Part shown: in pieces, positions 23,601-34,600 of the stretch
Layout of the letters: each line of letters opens with the position of its first letter
Numbering within the stretch: position 1 is the first letter of the stretch
Source of the DNA: Ephydatia muelleri
Lineage: Eukaryota > Porifera > Demospongiae > Spongillida > Spongillidae
Direction: 5' to 3'
Length of the DNA stretch: 64,000 bases
NCBI GenBank assembly: GCA_013339895.1
Contig: JABACO010000001.1
Coordinates: 11,270,813 to 11,334,812 of the forward strand
Made by a program: the position numbers and the translations under genes
Notes under the pieces: generated by a model
The model's database searches: none
Told to the model about the DNA's origin: nothing
What the model saw: only the letters and a program-made list of their open reading frames with translations

Positions 23601-25628
23601 TGATTATCATCGATCTTAGTAGAAGTATGAGCATTGCTGCAAGTGTTACGAGTCATATTGCTCACATTTCAAACACCATCACTTTCTACACGAGATATGA
23701 GGTGCAATCAAACTTCAATGTAGCTGCATGATGCATGCATCATTGGCTGAGACCACACATTGAAAAAACACCAAGGAAAACCTAAGAGCAAACGTCTTAC
23801 CATGGTCATGGCCATACACTAGAACTTCTTTCTCGGCTAGGTACTTGCCCAGCTTATCATAGCGTCCCATGTGTTCACCAACCCCATGACTGATGAAGAG
23901 TAGGGCCCTGCAAGGAAAGCAGCCACTATGGAATATCAGCACTGTGGAATATCTCTATACACAGAATAAATACATGCACTTGTATTCTACAGGCTACATG
24001 TATATGCAATTGGCTGGTCTTTATGCAATGTTCTAAAGACTATCCCTACACATCCATGTGGCGTATGAACCAAGGGTGTGGGGAGAGGGTGGAGGGAAGG
24101 GAGAAGGGGGATGAAACCAGGTGTGTGCAATTGACAGCAAATTTGAATTTGTGATCTAGCCATAACAAGAAGATCCAACACATACATTCTATGTAAGGGA
24201 CTCTGGTGCTATGTTTAATCTAGCCACAATTACTGGCAATAAACGAGATACCACTGACGTTATAGTAGACATACCAAAGCTACATAGGAGGTTAGGACCC
24301 AACATGCATAGTTTCTGATTTACTGCCCACATGGAATTAAATAGTTTGTTTATATTGTAATTTATGGGTATTAATAAATTATTACAATAAATCAGCCATT
24401 GTAAAAATAGTGCTATTGTGAATGATCGGAGTTTTCTTCATTTTTTGGCTGCAGGGCTATCCATTTCAAACTGCCTAGCCGTAATTAAATGTGGTCAGGG
24501 CATTTTGCTTTGCTTGTCAGACAGTCTATATGGGGATGCCTTGATTCTTGAGCACATTGACCAAGATGGCGACATTCTCAAAGCGCAACGTGTAAGGGAC
24601 ATGCTTTTCAAAGAGATATCTAATCTGAAAACACTAGCCAGTGTGCTCGGAGTTTCCACGAGCACTGTCTTCAGAGGTACAAAGGTCATAACATACATCA
24701 TACATTTCATGCATCCACAGCAGCGGTAAAATGGTCCTTTCTACTTAATAAAAAACATAACTAGGTCAACAATGACTCAGGAAAGACTGGACAATGCAAT
24801 GATATTAAATGGACATATAGAGGGCACAGATGCATTAGACTTAGTGGCTACAGTACATAGCAAAGGACTATACACATGCAATGATGGTCTAAAAAATATT
24901 TTTAGCAGCTATTGAACTTAAACTGCATGTACATTGTATATGCTCCTATAATTGTGCATTCAATGCTTAAATTATGCTGTATATTGCGCATCATACCAGA
25001 GACAACACATTTCTATGCGGGTTTGTACAATGGAAGTAAAAAGGCGCTGGGTGCAGTTAGGTTTGGCTACAATTTCTATGGTGCTACAATGTCTATGGTG
25101 CTACAATATCTATGGTGCTACAATGTCTATGGTGCTACAATATCTATGGTGCTACAATGTCTATGGTGCTACAATGTCTATGGTGCTACAATGTCTGTGG
25201 TGCTACAATGCCTATGGTGCTACAATGCCTATGGTGCTACAAAGTCTATGGTGCTACAATGTCTATGGTGCTACAATGTCTATGGTGCTACTTCAAATTA
25301 GGCCTATATTTTGCACGACGTGTCTTTCGATGAAACAGGTCGATTTGCCACACCCAGTTATGACCCCTCTCCCCCCCTCCCACTTTTTCAATTTGGCCAT
25401 CGAAGTACGAGTAGCCTTAACACCAATCTCACGATTTAACCATTCTCAACCTTGAGCGCGCGCACACCCCCGTGTTGCCTGCATCTTTATATGCCTTACG
25501 TCTTACTTCGGTGGCGAATGAGGTTTCCAGGTTGTGACAGCCAATGTTAGTTCATTCCACACACTTTTCCTTTCAGGCGCGCAACCTGAACCACCAGTTG
25601 CTGCCTCCAGTACATCGCGGTCTTGCAT
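17664..25628 (-). CDS. MGLL: Monoglyceride lipase, copy B, complete
   Basis: Seven exons give an intact protein of about 295 residues: 25628-25507, 23907-23801, 23328-23192, 21812-21693, 21633-21544, 20987-20772 and 17759-17664 (TAA). Exons 2 to 6 have exactly the lengths of copy A (107, 137, 120, 90 and 216 bases), and the junction phases are the same. Catalytic features are kept: LLFISHGVGEH, GHSM joined to GGLIATLVAE (nucleophile Ser), MHGDRDVLVP (Asp) and NCHEVLHD (His). One difference is VGNGRSQGDR, where copy A and the human enzyme have VGHG. The N-terminus is longer than in A and unrelated before the SVWN strand. The intron 4 donor is GTAACT. The two genes are a tandem duplication with diverged introns. 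Intron 6 carries a 465-bp palindrome and a G-tract is near the 3' exon. Confidence 0.88.
17930..17946. repeat. G homopolymer in lipase B intron 6
   Basis: A run of about 17 G, preceded by CAAGA and followed by CAAGG, lies some 170 bases upstream (minus sense) of the last exon. On the transcript it is a C run. Confidence 0.8.
19518..19982. mobile_element. Palindromic foldback element of 465 bp in lipase B intron 6
   Basis: The ends are CCCAGGTGAAAAAAACGGCG and its complement at 19963-19982. The arms run inward for about 210 bp each (for example GGAACGATGCATCGCAAACT on the right against the left-arm counterpart), meeting near 19728-19745. CG dinucleotides are frequent near the ends (AATCGCGCGTAATTGTGCG), unlike surrounding DNA. 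There is no coding frame. The element would extrude as a cruciform or form a long RNA hairpin in the lipase B pre-mRNA. Confidence 0.85.
25064..25291. repeat. Tandem array, 17-bp unit, about 13 copies
   Basis: The unit CTATGGTGCTACAATGT repeats nearly perfectly; variants are ATATC, GCCTA and AAGTC in the last positions. Because 17 is not a multiple of three, all three forward frames are open and give the same peptide motif (MVLQCLWCYNVYGAT) in permuted frames. These frames are repeat artefacts. It lies in intron 1 of lipase B. Confidence 0.92.
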
Positions 25629-25762
25629 ATTTTAGCTCGTACCAGTTATTTTCTAATAGTACAACAATAGTCTAAAATTATCCATGCGCAGCAATTATCC
25701 ATCATTCCATGTTGTTTGATAATGATCTGCGCCATTTGATTGAATGCACGCTGAGCTGAGCC

Positions 25763-26056
25763 TTAGTCCAGCCGGTCGTGGACTCCGCAGTCTTGCACAC
25801 CATTCTGTTGCTGCTTAATGAACAAAGCAGGCCTCGTAACCCCGCTTGATGGGCATGCCTTGGAATCACTCATCACCTTCAACAGTTTAGTTCTGTCTCC
25901 TGGTGTCATTGCGGTGGAACCCTTACCAATGCCTGTATGAGCTAACCAACGAGACTGTAGGTTGGAATAGTAATAAGCATTTCTTACATTGCGACGGTCC
26001 TCTCCAGCTAACAGAGCCCATTTGTTGTCTGCGTCATTAGCCCTAGAAACTCTCAA
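25763..26056 (-). CDS. Unrecognised 97-codon frame upstream of lipase B
   Basis: An open minus-strand frame has balanced composition and some domain-like character: WALLAGEDRRNVRNAYYYS, then WLAHTGIGKGSTAMTP, and near the end FIKQQQNGVQDCGVH. The last string recalls the QxNGxDCG motif that carries the catalytic Cys in Ulp1-type peptidases, which are often carried by animal transposons, but no His/Asp partners are seen. It may be a transposon fragment or chance. It lies 135 bases upstream of the lipase B start on the same strand. Confidence 0.25.
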   Translation of the reverse strand: MRVSRANDADNKWALLAGEDRRNVRNAYYYSNLQSRWLAHTGIGKGSTAMTPGDRTKLLKVMSDSKACPSSGVTRPALFIKQQQNGVQDCGVHDRLD

Positions 26057-26461
26057 ATAGAGTAAAATATAGAATAAAAAATTTTAACTTAGAATATCGT
26101 GAAAACCACGTTTCTTTGAGACATCCAGTGCACAGATATTGTATACAGCATCACACTACAGATAGAACCCCAAACAAAAGGTTAAGAGCGGAAGCTGTAG
26201 CGGAACTAAGGCAGTGCGATTGCGGGGATACATAAATGGTAAAAATTTGTAGCTTTATTCTATGCAATAGAATAAAATGAGGCGGACGCTAGTATATAAT
26301 TTATGCTTTTAAAGTGTAAGTGGCTTAACTGAAATGAGATTATAGTCAATTTATAGAAATAGCTGTTCAGCATTGGGTAATAATCACGCAGTATGTAGAA
26401 TAACACGCTCAGCTATTATCCCTAGAAACCTGCAAATAGAATAAAAAATAGAATAAAATTT

Positions 26462-27062
26462 TCTAGGGTTATGGCATGCTGCATCATGGCTGGGAGTCAT
26501 CCCTTCTTAGGGTCTGGACCTCCAACCTGAACCTGAAGAATTCCAAAGTTGTGGCTTGGAATCTTGCTGTTCGCACTGTGTCCTGACCATCTCCTGGACT
26601 CTCTAGGGAACCATGCTCTCACATGCACACATATGGTGGAGATGTAGTGGTGCGCCAGAACAGCCTGAGAAATGTCCTTCTGCTAGCTCTCTGCCATCGA
26701 GCTTGTGGTGCTGGTCAGGTGAAGCAGGCTGTGGTTTTGGGACAGATATGACTCACCCACCCTGCATGTATCTTGGTGCTGAATTGGAGTTTAAGCAAAC
26801 CAGCTGCCATTAACCTTACAGTAGTCTCTTTGCTAAATATCCCACAACTATAATTGAAGTGGGAGCAACTAGAGGGTCGAGGAAACATATCATCAATGAT
26901 TCTAAGTGTTCTGACTGTGGATGGGTCTGTATACCCTTTGCAGTGGATACCTGTGGTTGCTGTGGTGCAGAAGCCCAGGTCTTTCTCTCCTGTCTTGCTT
27001 CTTGTCTTGCTATCCAGTTAGGGTAAAGCAAGTCCTGAGCCACCACCTCCATCTACCAAAGG
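26462..27062 (+). mobile_element. Retroelement-like ORF relic, many frameshifts and stops
   Basis: Reading across frames on the plus strand recovers conserved-looking blocks: AASWLGVIPS, LGNHALTCTH, GGDVVVRQNSLRNVLLLALC, INLTVVSLLNI-like sequence, RKHIINDSKCSDCGWVCIPF and VDTCGCCG. I recall this order (Cys-His zinc-finger type HALTC block, then GGDVVxRHN, then KHxxNDxKCxxxGW) from the C-terminal part of reverse-transcriptase-like proteins that are repeated many times in cnidarian and sponge genomes. At least four frame changes and several stops show it is dead. Confidence 0.45.
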
Positions 27063-28519
27063 CTGAGCCTAACCCAGAGCATTGCTTTCTTAGTACACAC
27101 CCTTGGGGCTCATCTATCATTTGTATTTATCATGCTGTTTAATAAATTGAATAAACATATTCAAACTATGATTCAATACACAACTCTTTTTGATTTGCAC
27201 TGCGCTGTACATGCACAGATTGTGTTCAGCTGCTGCAGTGAGGTCAAGAGTCCTTTGTGATACACTAATGAACCATTAGCCAGCTTTCACCGCTTATTCT
27301 GAAGGTAGTGTTAAGCTCCATTGTGCTCGCTGCTACAGAGATATAAGGTCTTAAGGGATGTCAAATTTCCTAGGAGAGTTGGAGTGGGGGGTGCAGGGAT
27401 GCAAATTGTTCAGAGATGCCAGTTTCAAATTGGACAATCCATGGTCCAGTGGCACGTACATTCTGATCATTCATGGTTTTAAATTTAGCCTTCATTTATC
27501 CATTTTATCAAACTGACGATGTGGCCAGGACTCAAGACAGAGTCCTCAGACTCATGACCATTGGATTCATTGAGAACTCAGGCCATGAATGCAGTCAATA
27601 GATGACATCATAGAGAGGTGTTTGAACCAATCATGAGGTGAATCATGGTGTTATGGTGCAGTATATGCCCATGTACACTCTGTAGAGATGAGTTATGTTC
27701 ATTTTCTGATCCTTGCCTTGTGCATGTTGGCATGTGTTGCGTTAGGAGCAGTCCATGAGACATGCCAATCTTCTGTATTCATATAAATGATATAATTAAT
27801 GCACATTTGTTACTTCAACACCAACAACCAAAGACATACGATTTGGCCTGTAGCTAAAAGATAACTCTGCCATCAATTGAAGAGGTCCAAAACCATTACT
27901 GATGAGGATATGATGTGACAAAACTATTGTTGGTCAATGCACTACATACAATCAACATGTCGTCAATCGTAGCTACATCCTCATTATCTGAAACCCTCTA
28001 TTAACATGCTGGTAATGTTCCTTTCAGTATTTGCATACTTGTTCTTGAACAAAACACTACATCTTTCAATGCGCCGGATGCAAACACGAGATCTTTCTCC
28101 TACTTCCTGGTCTAGCTGTGTCTTTCGTCTTCTAAATTCAGGAATTTCAAAATGACTTCACAGAAGTACACATGGACCAGGATTGTGGATAGAGGTACTT
28201 CATATTGTGGCATGTTTGCTTGGAATGGCCAGAGTATCATACCCTTGTTACCCTGCTTTGTAGACAACTATTGCCCCTATATACCATGCATCAACTTTCT
28301 CATAGAGAATGATTTTAGTAAACTTTTCACATTCCTGAGCTTGTAACATATGCCACACGTTTGCTCAACTCTTATAATAGCTGGAGCTGCACTTAACTCT
28401 ATTATGACTAGTCAGGAGGTGTGGGACTAAATAGCTCATTGCAAAAAATTAATATAGTGTACGTACCATGTTCTCTGCCAAATCACACATGCATGGGTTA
28501 TGTACTCTATCTTGATATG
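27063..28519. other. No gene seen
   Basis: The stretch is AT-rich and single-copy in appearance, with only short frames and no recognisable repeat ends. It may hold further decayed retroelement sequence after the relic at its left. Confidence 0.4.
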
Positions 28520-30006
28520 TTAGCAGATACAGGTTGTGTTGCTGCCAATACGAGATACCATGCAACCCATTTGCTTATCCTCATATATCCACGACTGTCT
28601 CGATATTCGAATGGGTGTCAAGAAAGCTGCATTTATAGCATACGAGCTCTCTACATGTACCATTACATCTAAACCACCTAAGGTCAATCCAAGATGAATT
28701 GTCATCCAGGTTTTGGTTACCATTAGCAGAGTGGATTGGAACCAAAGAAGAGGTTAGGACTCTAGAGCCATAGGACTTTTTTGCCCACTCCTTGACTACC
28801 TTTGAATCTGTTGCAAGATAAATAGAAGAATTTGCCCTAATCAAACAATCCGCTAGATTGATGCCGTGATTCAAAAGACAAGGCCAAACCGATTGATCAA
28901 ATAGTTTCCAGTTCTTAAACAACCAATTTCGAAATGTCTGCACTTCTTCATGAGGCGAACTGACAAATTCCGTCTTCATATGAACAGCTAGGTATGGTTG
29001 TGCCTTTAGTCAGTGTAGTTTTGATTTCTTCAACCTGTGCCAGCATATCATTTGGAAAACAAAAAGAAAATGAAAAAATGAGGTGACTAAGTTGCATCCA
29101 TGCATCTGTGGCTTGAACACGCCCATTATTCATGGACATGACTTCATATTTCGTGTGCAATCCCTTTTTTCTCCAAATCTATGTATTTCGATGAGTAGCG
29201 ATAGTACAGTACTTGGTTGTACCTAAGAATGGTCGTGACGCCAAGCCTTTTGAAGCCTTCTTCCATTAGCTTTCCCACTTTCATCATTGAGTGGTCTTCG
29301 ATAAACATGGTGTTCACAAACACATTTCCGACAATTGTGATGTGCTGTTCAGGACCAAAATAGAACTTCTTCAAACCTTTCATGCTCCTTTTCAGTCCAC
29401 CCAAAGCCGTAGGGGGATGTAGTGGCGTACACTCTATTACTACACTGGAGACCTTTGCTGCCATCATCCGTACATATTCCAATGCCACTATTAAAAACGT
29501 CCCAATTGAGTTCATTATGGTGAATGCATGTGTTTTGCATTTTTACGCAAACATTCGTCCCAGTAGATAACAAAAACGCAGTCAGACATCACTGCCAGAA
29601 GTAGTGCAAATTCAATTCTAAAGAGTTGGTCTCCTATACCACTGCATCTCGGTAAGCTGCACGCCCATGTCAATGTTCTTACACGATGTTGGCCAGTATA
29701 GGGTGCAACATATATTCAACTCCTCGCTTGTGGAGGCATTTGTACCATTCGAGTGATGTTTTGAAAGTGAACAAAGCATCCTGTGCCCCTTGCTTCTCTG
29801 CACTAGGCATGTTTTTGATTCTATTCACCATGTGTGCCTTGCTTTTGAGGTCCCATCATTGAAAAAAGACAAATTGTGATTAACACACATGCTACTACAA
29901 CTGCTAGTAGCAAAATTGAGAACAGGTACATGTACGCATGTCCCGGTTGTGGACCTAGAATAGTGGCGATGGGAACATGGGTGACCATGTCCAGATACTT
30001 AATCAT
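28520..30006 (-). pseudogene. Type II membrane glycosyltransferase-like gene, broken
   Basis: The minus strand reads first a membrane anchor (YLFSILLLAVVVACVLITIC), then GPQKQGTHGE, then after an in-frame stop AEKQGAQDALFTFK and YKCLHKRGVE. Further on come blocks that shift frame repeatedly: FYFGPEQHITIVGNVFVN; at a GAAAAAAGGG run YEVMSMNNGR with MLAQVEEIKTTL; then YLAVHMKTEFVSSPHEE; then SSIYLATDSKVVKEWAKKSY; then in another frame LTLGGLDVMVHVESSYAINA. The series AVHxRT-like, iYLATDs and a Ser-rich LGxxDxxVxxxSSyaxxAA resembles donor-binding motifs of GT-B fucosyltransferase-fold enzymes (FUT8, NodZ, O-FucT), which act in the Golgi or ER lumen. The family call is tentative. At least three single-base shifts and a stop mark it as a pseudogene, unless assembly errors are common here. 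A truncated relative is at 41302. Confidence 0.5.
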
Positions 30007-31076
30007 TCATAGCTTGTCTCGCCACTGCAGGAAGCACGCCCCTTAACCAGGCTCCTCTTTCTTCATCCATTCTGTCCCACTAGAGAAAGGAATGTGAATC
30101 AATATTGATGAAGGAGTCAAGGCATACATGTACCTTGGTTGTTGGGTAGGGTTCAACTTCCAGAGAAACTGGATCTCTGAGTTTTCACTATGACTTACTG
30201 CCATGCAGTGTCAAGAGCCATGTTCAAGGATATCTGGGACAATTGTACAGAAAAATGTTAGATGACAGTGTCACAATAACATTTCCATCCAAATGAATGT
30301 GTACATGTGTGGGTGCCAGCCATGAATGTTATTTAGCAGACCAATCATAGCCAAAGGTAGCATATAATCCCTCAAGGGAGGAAAGTTGGGATGAAGCAAT
30401 GAACCCTATTTTAAAACGTGCATTTGTTGAAAAACAAAATAAATGACAAGTATTACTTTTGACATAGCTACAGCGTATACATGCATATGATAGATGTGCA
30501 CATTATGTATAAAGTAAAGCAAATACCTTAGGGAACTGTTTGAGAGCGACTGACTAAAGCAAATGTTTGCAAACTACAGCAGACTGTATCCGGGAAGAAT
30601 TGGTCCTCCAATCTCTCAGCGGCATTATTTGAAACACTGGAACTAGATGAACAAAAGAGGTGTTCTTCAAAAGTCCCCGTATTATCACTGCAACCAAACG
30701 GCCTCAATTGTTTCCCAATGTGATATAGTCTGCAGTCAAATGAAGCATAAACAAAAAGCAATCCATTTATGCAACATTCTTAACTTCTACTGAACTCCAC
30801 TGCAAACTAAAATGTGCATTCCCCACGCTCCTGCACAATACAACAGAACTGTAAAGCACATCGTACTCACTCGCACATATCTTCCGTTCCCTGATTTATT
30901 TTATTTACATCAAAATACTTTCAGCACTGATGCTACATGTATCCCTCTGCTTACAGGAGTGTTTTCAGTTTCTATTCTAACACGTACGCACCAGTGATGT
31001 ATGGTCACGCCCACAGAAGCAATAATGTTTACTGTTGAATATCACGTGAAATAGTGCGGGAAAATAATACTTGAAG
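30007..31076. other. No secure gene upstream of FSIP1
   Basis: A minus-strand frame at 30528-30761 (Ser-rich, FCSSSSSVSNNAAERLEDQ) has no recognised homologue and no splice context I could fix. Nothing else stands out. Confidence 0.4.
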
Positions 31077-31296
31077 ATGTCAAAAAACGTGTTGGAAATA
31101 CTATCTACTGGAAGGTATCACAGTTCACTTTTTTGTTGTTGACAATAGTCGTCATGAGAAATGTTATTAAAAATCTACCTTTAGTTTTGATATGGTTCAC
31201 GACACCAGCAGTCAGCCAGCTTCCTCCAGCTGTCAGCATGTGGGTGCTTGTCGATATGCGCGCGACCACTCGTACATGAATTCTTAGCTTTGCTTT

Positions 31297-31386
31297 CCCC
31301 CCTCCCCCTCCCCCCCCCCCCCACCACCCCCCCCCCCCCCCCCCCCCCCCCCCGGCCCCCCCCCCCCACCCCCCCCCCCCCCCCCC
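31297..31386. repeat. Interrupted poly-C of about 90 bases
   Basis: C runs of 5 to 30 are broken by single T, A or GG. The region is upstream of the first secure FSIP1 exon and probably in its 5' intron. Proline-rich and glycine-rich open frames across it are repeat artefacts. Confidence 0.9.
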
Positions 31387-31674
31387 ATATACAGACGAGA
31401 CCTGACAGCCAGCTATCTCTTCAGTACCTCCCACCTGAAGGTATTAGAGTCTAGTTCGGCCCCCGGTCCTATTCCTTCTAAACCATCCCATTCAACACCC
31501 TTCCACTATCACTCCTTGCATCAAAGCAGTGCAGTACCTCATCCAAATATCCCATATGCTGTTGTGTAAAGCAGGTGCTGCTGCCTTTTTAAACGTTCGT
31601 ACTTCATTGTAGAGCCTGTTGTGTATCGCTCCATCCGTGCTACTGTTGAGTCTGGGTACATGACCCTGACACAG

Positions 31675-34600
31675 TGGAAGTAGAGAAGACAGAGGAGGAT
31701 GAGGATGGTAACACAGATGACCTCTATGAACGCATTCACCAGCTCTCAGAGAAAATCAAGAATGAGCTTACATTTCATGGGCAAAGTACAGGTTGTGATG
31801 CTCAGACACGGGTGGAAGCTGAAATAGCAGCTGTCGTTGACCAGAGTTCGCCTTCAAAGAACGTGGATGTAGATGAAAGGCTTCAGAAGGCCATAGAGAA
31901 AATGGCAAAACTTGATACAAAGTTGCTAGAACTTGTCAAAGTAAGTTTATTGCAATGCCCAGATTGCTAGTTTAGTGGTATTCTGACTGCACACACTATG
32001 CGCATACTGCTCTGCATGACCATTCGCGTGCAAAGTAACAGGTATTAATTTTCGTATGCATTTGTCCATTGTTGTATGGTATACTTTTACTCTATAAACA
32101 TCAATTGATCCACATCAGTATTTCTGTTGCACCATGCACAAGTTGACAAACCCTGGGTGTTTTGGTAATGGAATGTTGTTTATAACTGTTAATTAGATTT
32201 AAGCAACACTGTCCCCCTTCCTGTGCCAATGTGTTACATACCCTACCCTTTAACTTGGGCACACTACAACAGTTACGCGTACACACACATACACACACAC
32301 ACAACACATACACACACACACCACACACACACATACACACACACCACACACACACACACACAAACACACGCACACAGATAAACACACCATACGCAAACAC
32401 ACAGATAAACACACCACACACAGATAAACACACCACATACGCACACAGATAAACACACACCACACACACACAGATAAACACACTACACACAAACACACAC
32501 ACATACATGTACACACACTGCAAACACACACACACACACACACACAGATAAACACACTTGGTCACACACACACACACACCACAGATAAACACACCACACA
32601 CAGATAAACACACACCACACACACACACACACACAGGCACACACACAGGCACACACACAGATAAACACACCACACGCAAACACACACCAACACACTGCTA
32701 ACACACACCAACACACTGCTAACACACACACACACAAACACAAACACACAGATAAACACACCACACACACACACACAGGCACACACAGGCACACACACAG
32801 ATAAACACACCACACGCAAACACACACACACACTGCTAACACACACACACAAACACAACCCACAGATAAACACACCACCCACAACATGCACACACACAGA
32901 TACATGTAAACACACACCACACGTAAACACACACATTCACACACACCACATGCACACATGCACACACAGATAAACACACAAACACACACAAACACACACA
33001 CATACACACACAGATAAACACCACCACACACAAACACAGAGTTATACATGGAAAAATCTCAAAGCAGGAAGATCCAAAAGCTTCATACTAGCCACACGTG
33101 CTCTGTCACATTGTGTGCATGGTTGTTTGCTCTCATTGCACTACTTGCCTTGAGTGGCAATTGCATCTGTATAATCACAGTTGTCAAGGCTTGCCTGACA
33201 TGCTATTGTGGTGTGGGGTCCTCCCCCCATGCTACAGATGTTTGCATTTAAATCCATACTAGAACATGACAGTATTGTGATCTAAGGTTAGAATTTCTTT
33301 TTCCCCATGCGTGTTTTGTAACTGCTTGCATGGTTTCTTCAACAGAAGGAGAAAGAAGTGAAGAAACAAACAAAGAAGTTGCAGCAGAGGATGCTTGAAG
33401 GTGGAAACACATCTGATGATATTGTCTTATGCCTAGGAGATGGTTAGTATCAAGCTTTTGTGTTATCACACATGAACTGGATACAACAAACTGGCTGCAT
33501 ATCCTTCTGTATTTTTATTTTATGCTATTAATATGTGGAATGTTAATTTGTTAACATCAACTTCTCCACCATGTTAAGTTTGGATCTGATTATCAGTTAG
33601 TTCAGTGTAACACTCACTTTATTATTATTTGGCTGACACTAAGACACTGTAAATGCTGTGTGTATGCCACAGAATCAAAGAATATTAGCAACATGTACAT
33701 GTACATGTACTGTTCCTGCAGTTTTGAGTTGTAATCAAGGATGAAAGTGGTAGACAAATGGTGACCCATACTCAACAACCACAACTTTCGACCATGCCCC
33801 TGTCAATTAATACTGTCATTGATGCACAATATTGTGGATACGAGATGTGCATCAATGGAGCCATGTCACGGGAAACGAGCGGCTTCTCAGCTCCTCTCTC
33901 GGCATGTTTTGCAGGTATAAGTCTCTGTTGTGCTTGAGGTTGCTGGATTAGAGGCCCAACCTCCACTTGATGCATGTACTGTACATGCCTGTGCCATTGT
34001 CTTCAAATACACTCATTACAACATTGTTTATCATTGAATTAGTGTGCCCCATTTTGAATTGTGGCACTGTGTTATTGTACATTTTATGTCGTTTCTTGGT
34101 ATTCTATGCTGTATATGTATATTTAGATCATTAAAATACATAGGTACGTTTAGATGTTCTTGATAGTATTGTTTGAAAAGTAGGCCACAATAGGGTGTCA
34201 CCACAGCTAATGTTTTTGGTTTAATTTAGTAGGTCGTTGATCAATAAACAGTATTTCTTTACACTTGAACTTGTTCCGCAATTTGTGGGAATTAGATATT
34301 TGCGAAACTGAGAACAGTAACTGCACTACTACAGGTCGCTCCTAAAACAATCTTTCCTTGATTAATATGTACAGTTCGGACAAGTTCGTGTACACGTCCA
34401 TCCTGCATGTAACCTACATGTACTTTGTTAATACACTGTACTAGAGCCAGCTGGTAGAGATACAAAATAAAGTCTCTGTGCTTACCAACATGTATATTGT
34501 CTTTTGTGTGTGCAGAATTATATGCACTAAATCCCAGGTCCATGTAGATAGGATTAGCCGACACTATCAATGTACCTGTTGTCTGTTATTTCAGACGATA

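Noticed and set aside
24418-24729. Frame with a helix-turn-helix-like LASVLGVSTSTVFR string
   Set aside because: The string resembles DNA-binding helices found in several integrase-like genes, but the rest has no support and the hit is too short. It may be a transposon crumb.
24952-25455. Frame of 167 codons with repeated WCYN-type motifs
   Set aside because: It is produced by the 17-bp tandem repeat, open in all frames.
31077-31114. ATG exon with a good donor as FSIP1 exon 1
   Set aside because: Its end phase does not fit the next secure exon at 31675, and no bridging exon with the right phases was found. It is kept only as a note.
32101-33049. Long Cys/Val-rich and Thr/His-rich open frames
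   Set aside because: They are translations of the CA/TG array with no splice or start context; every frame of the repeat is open.
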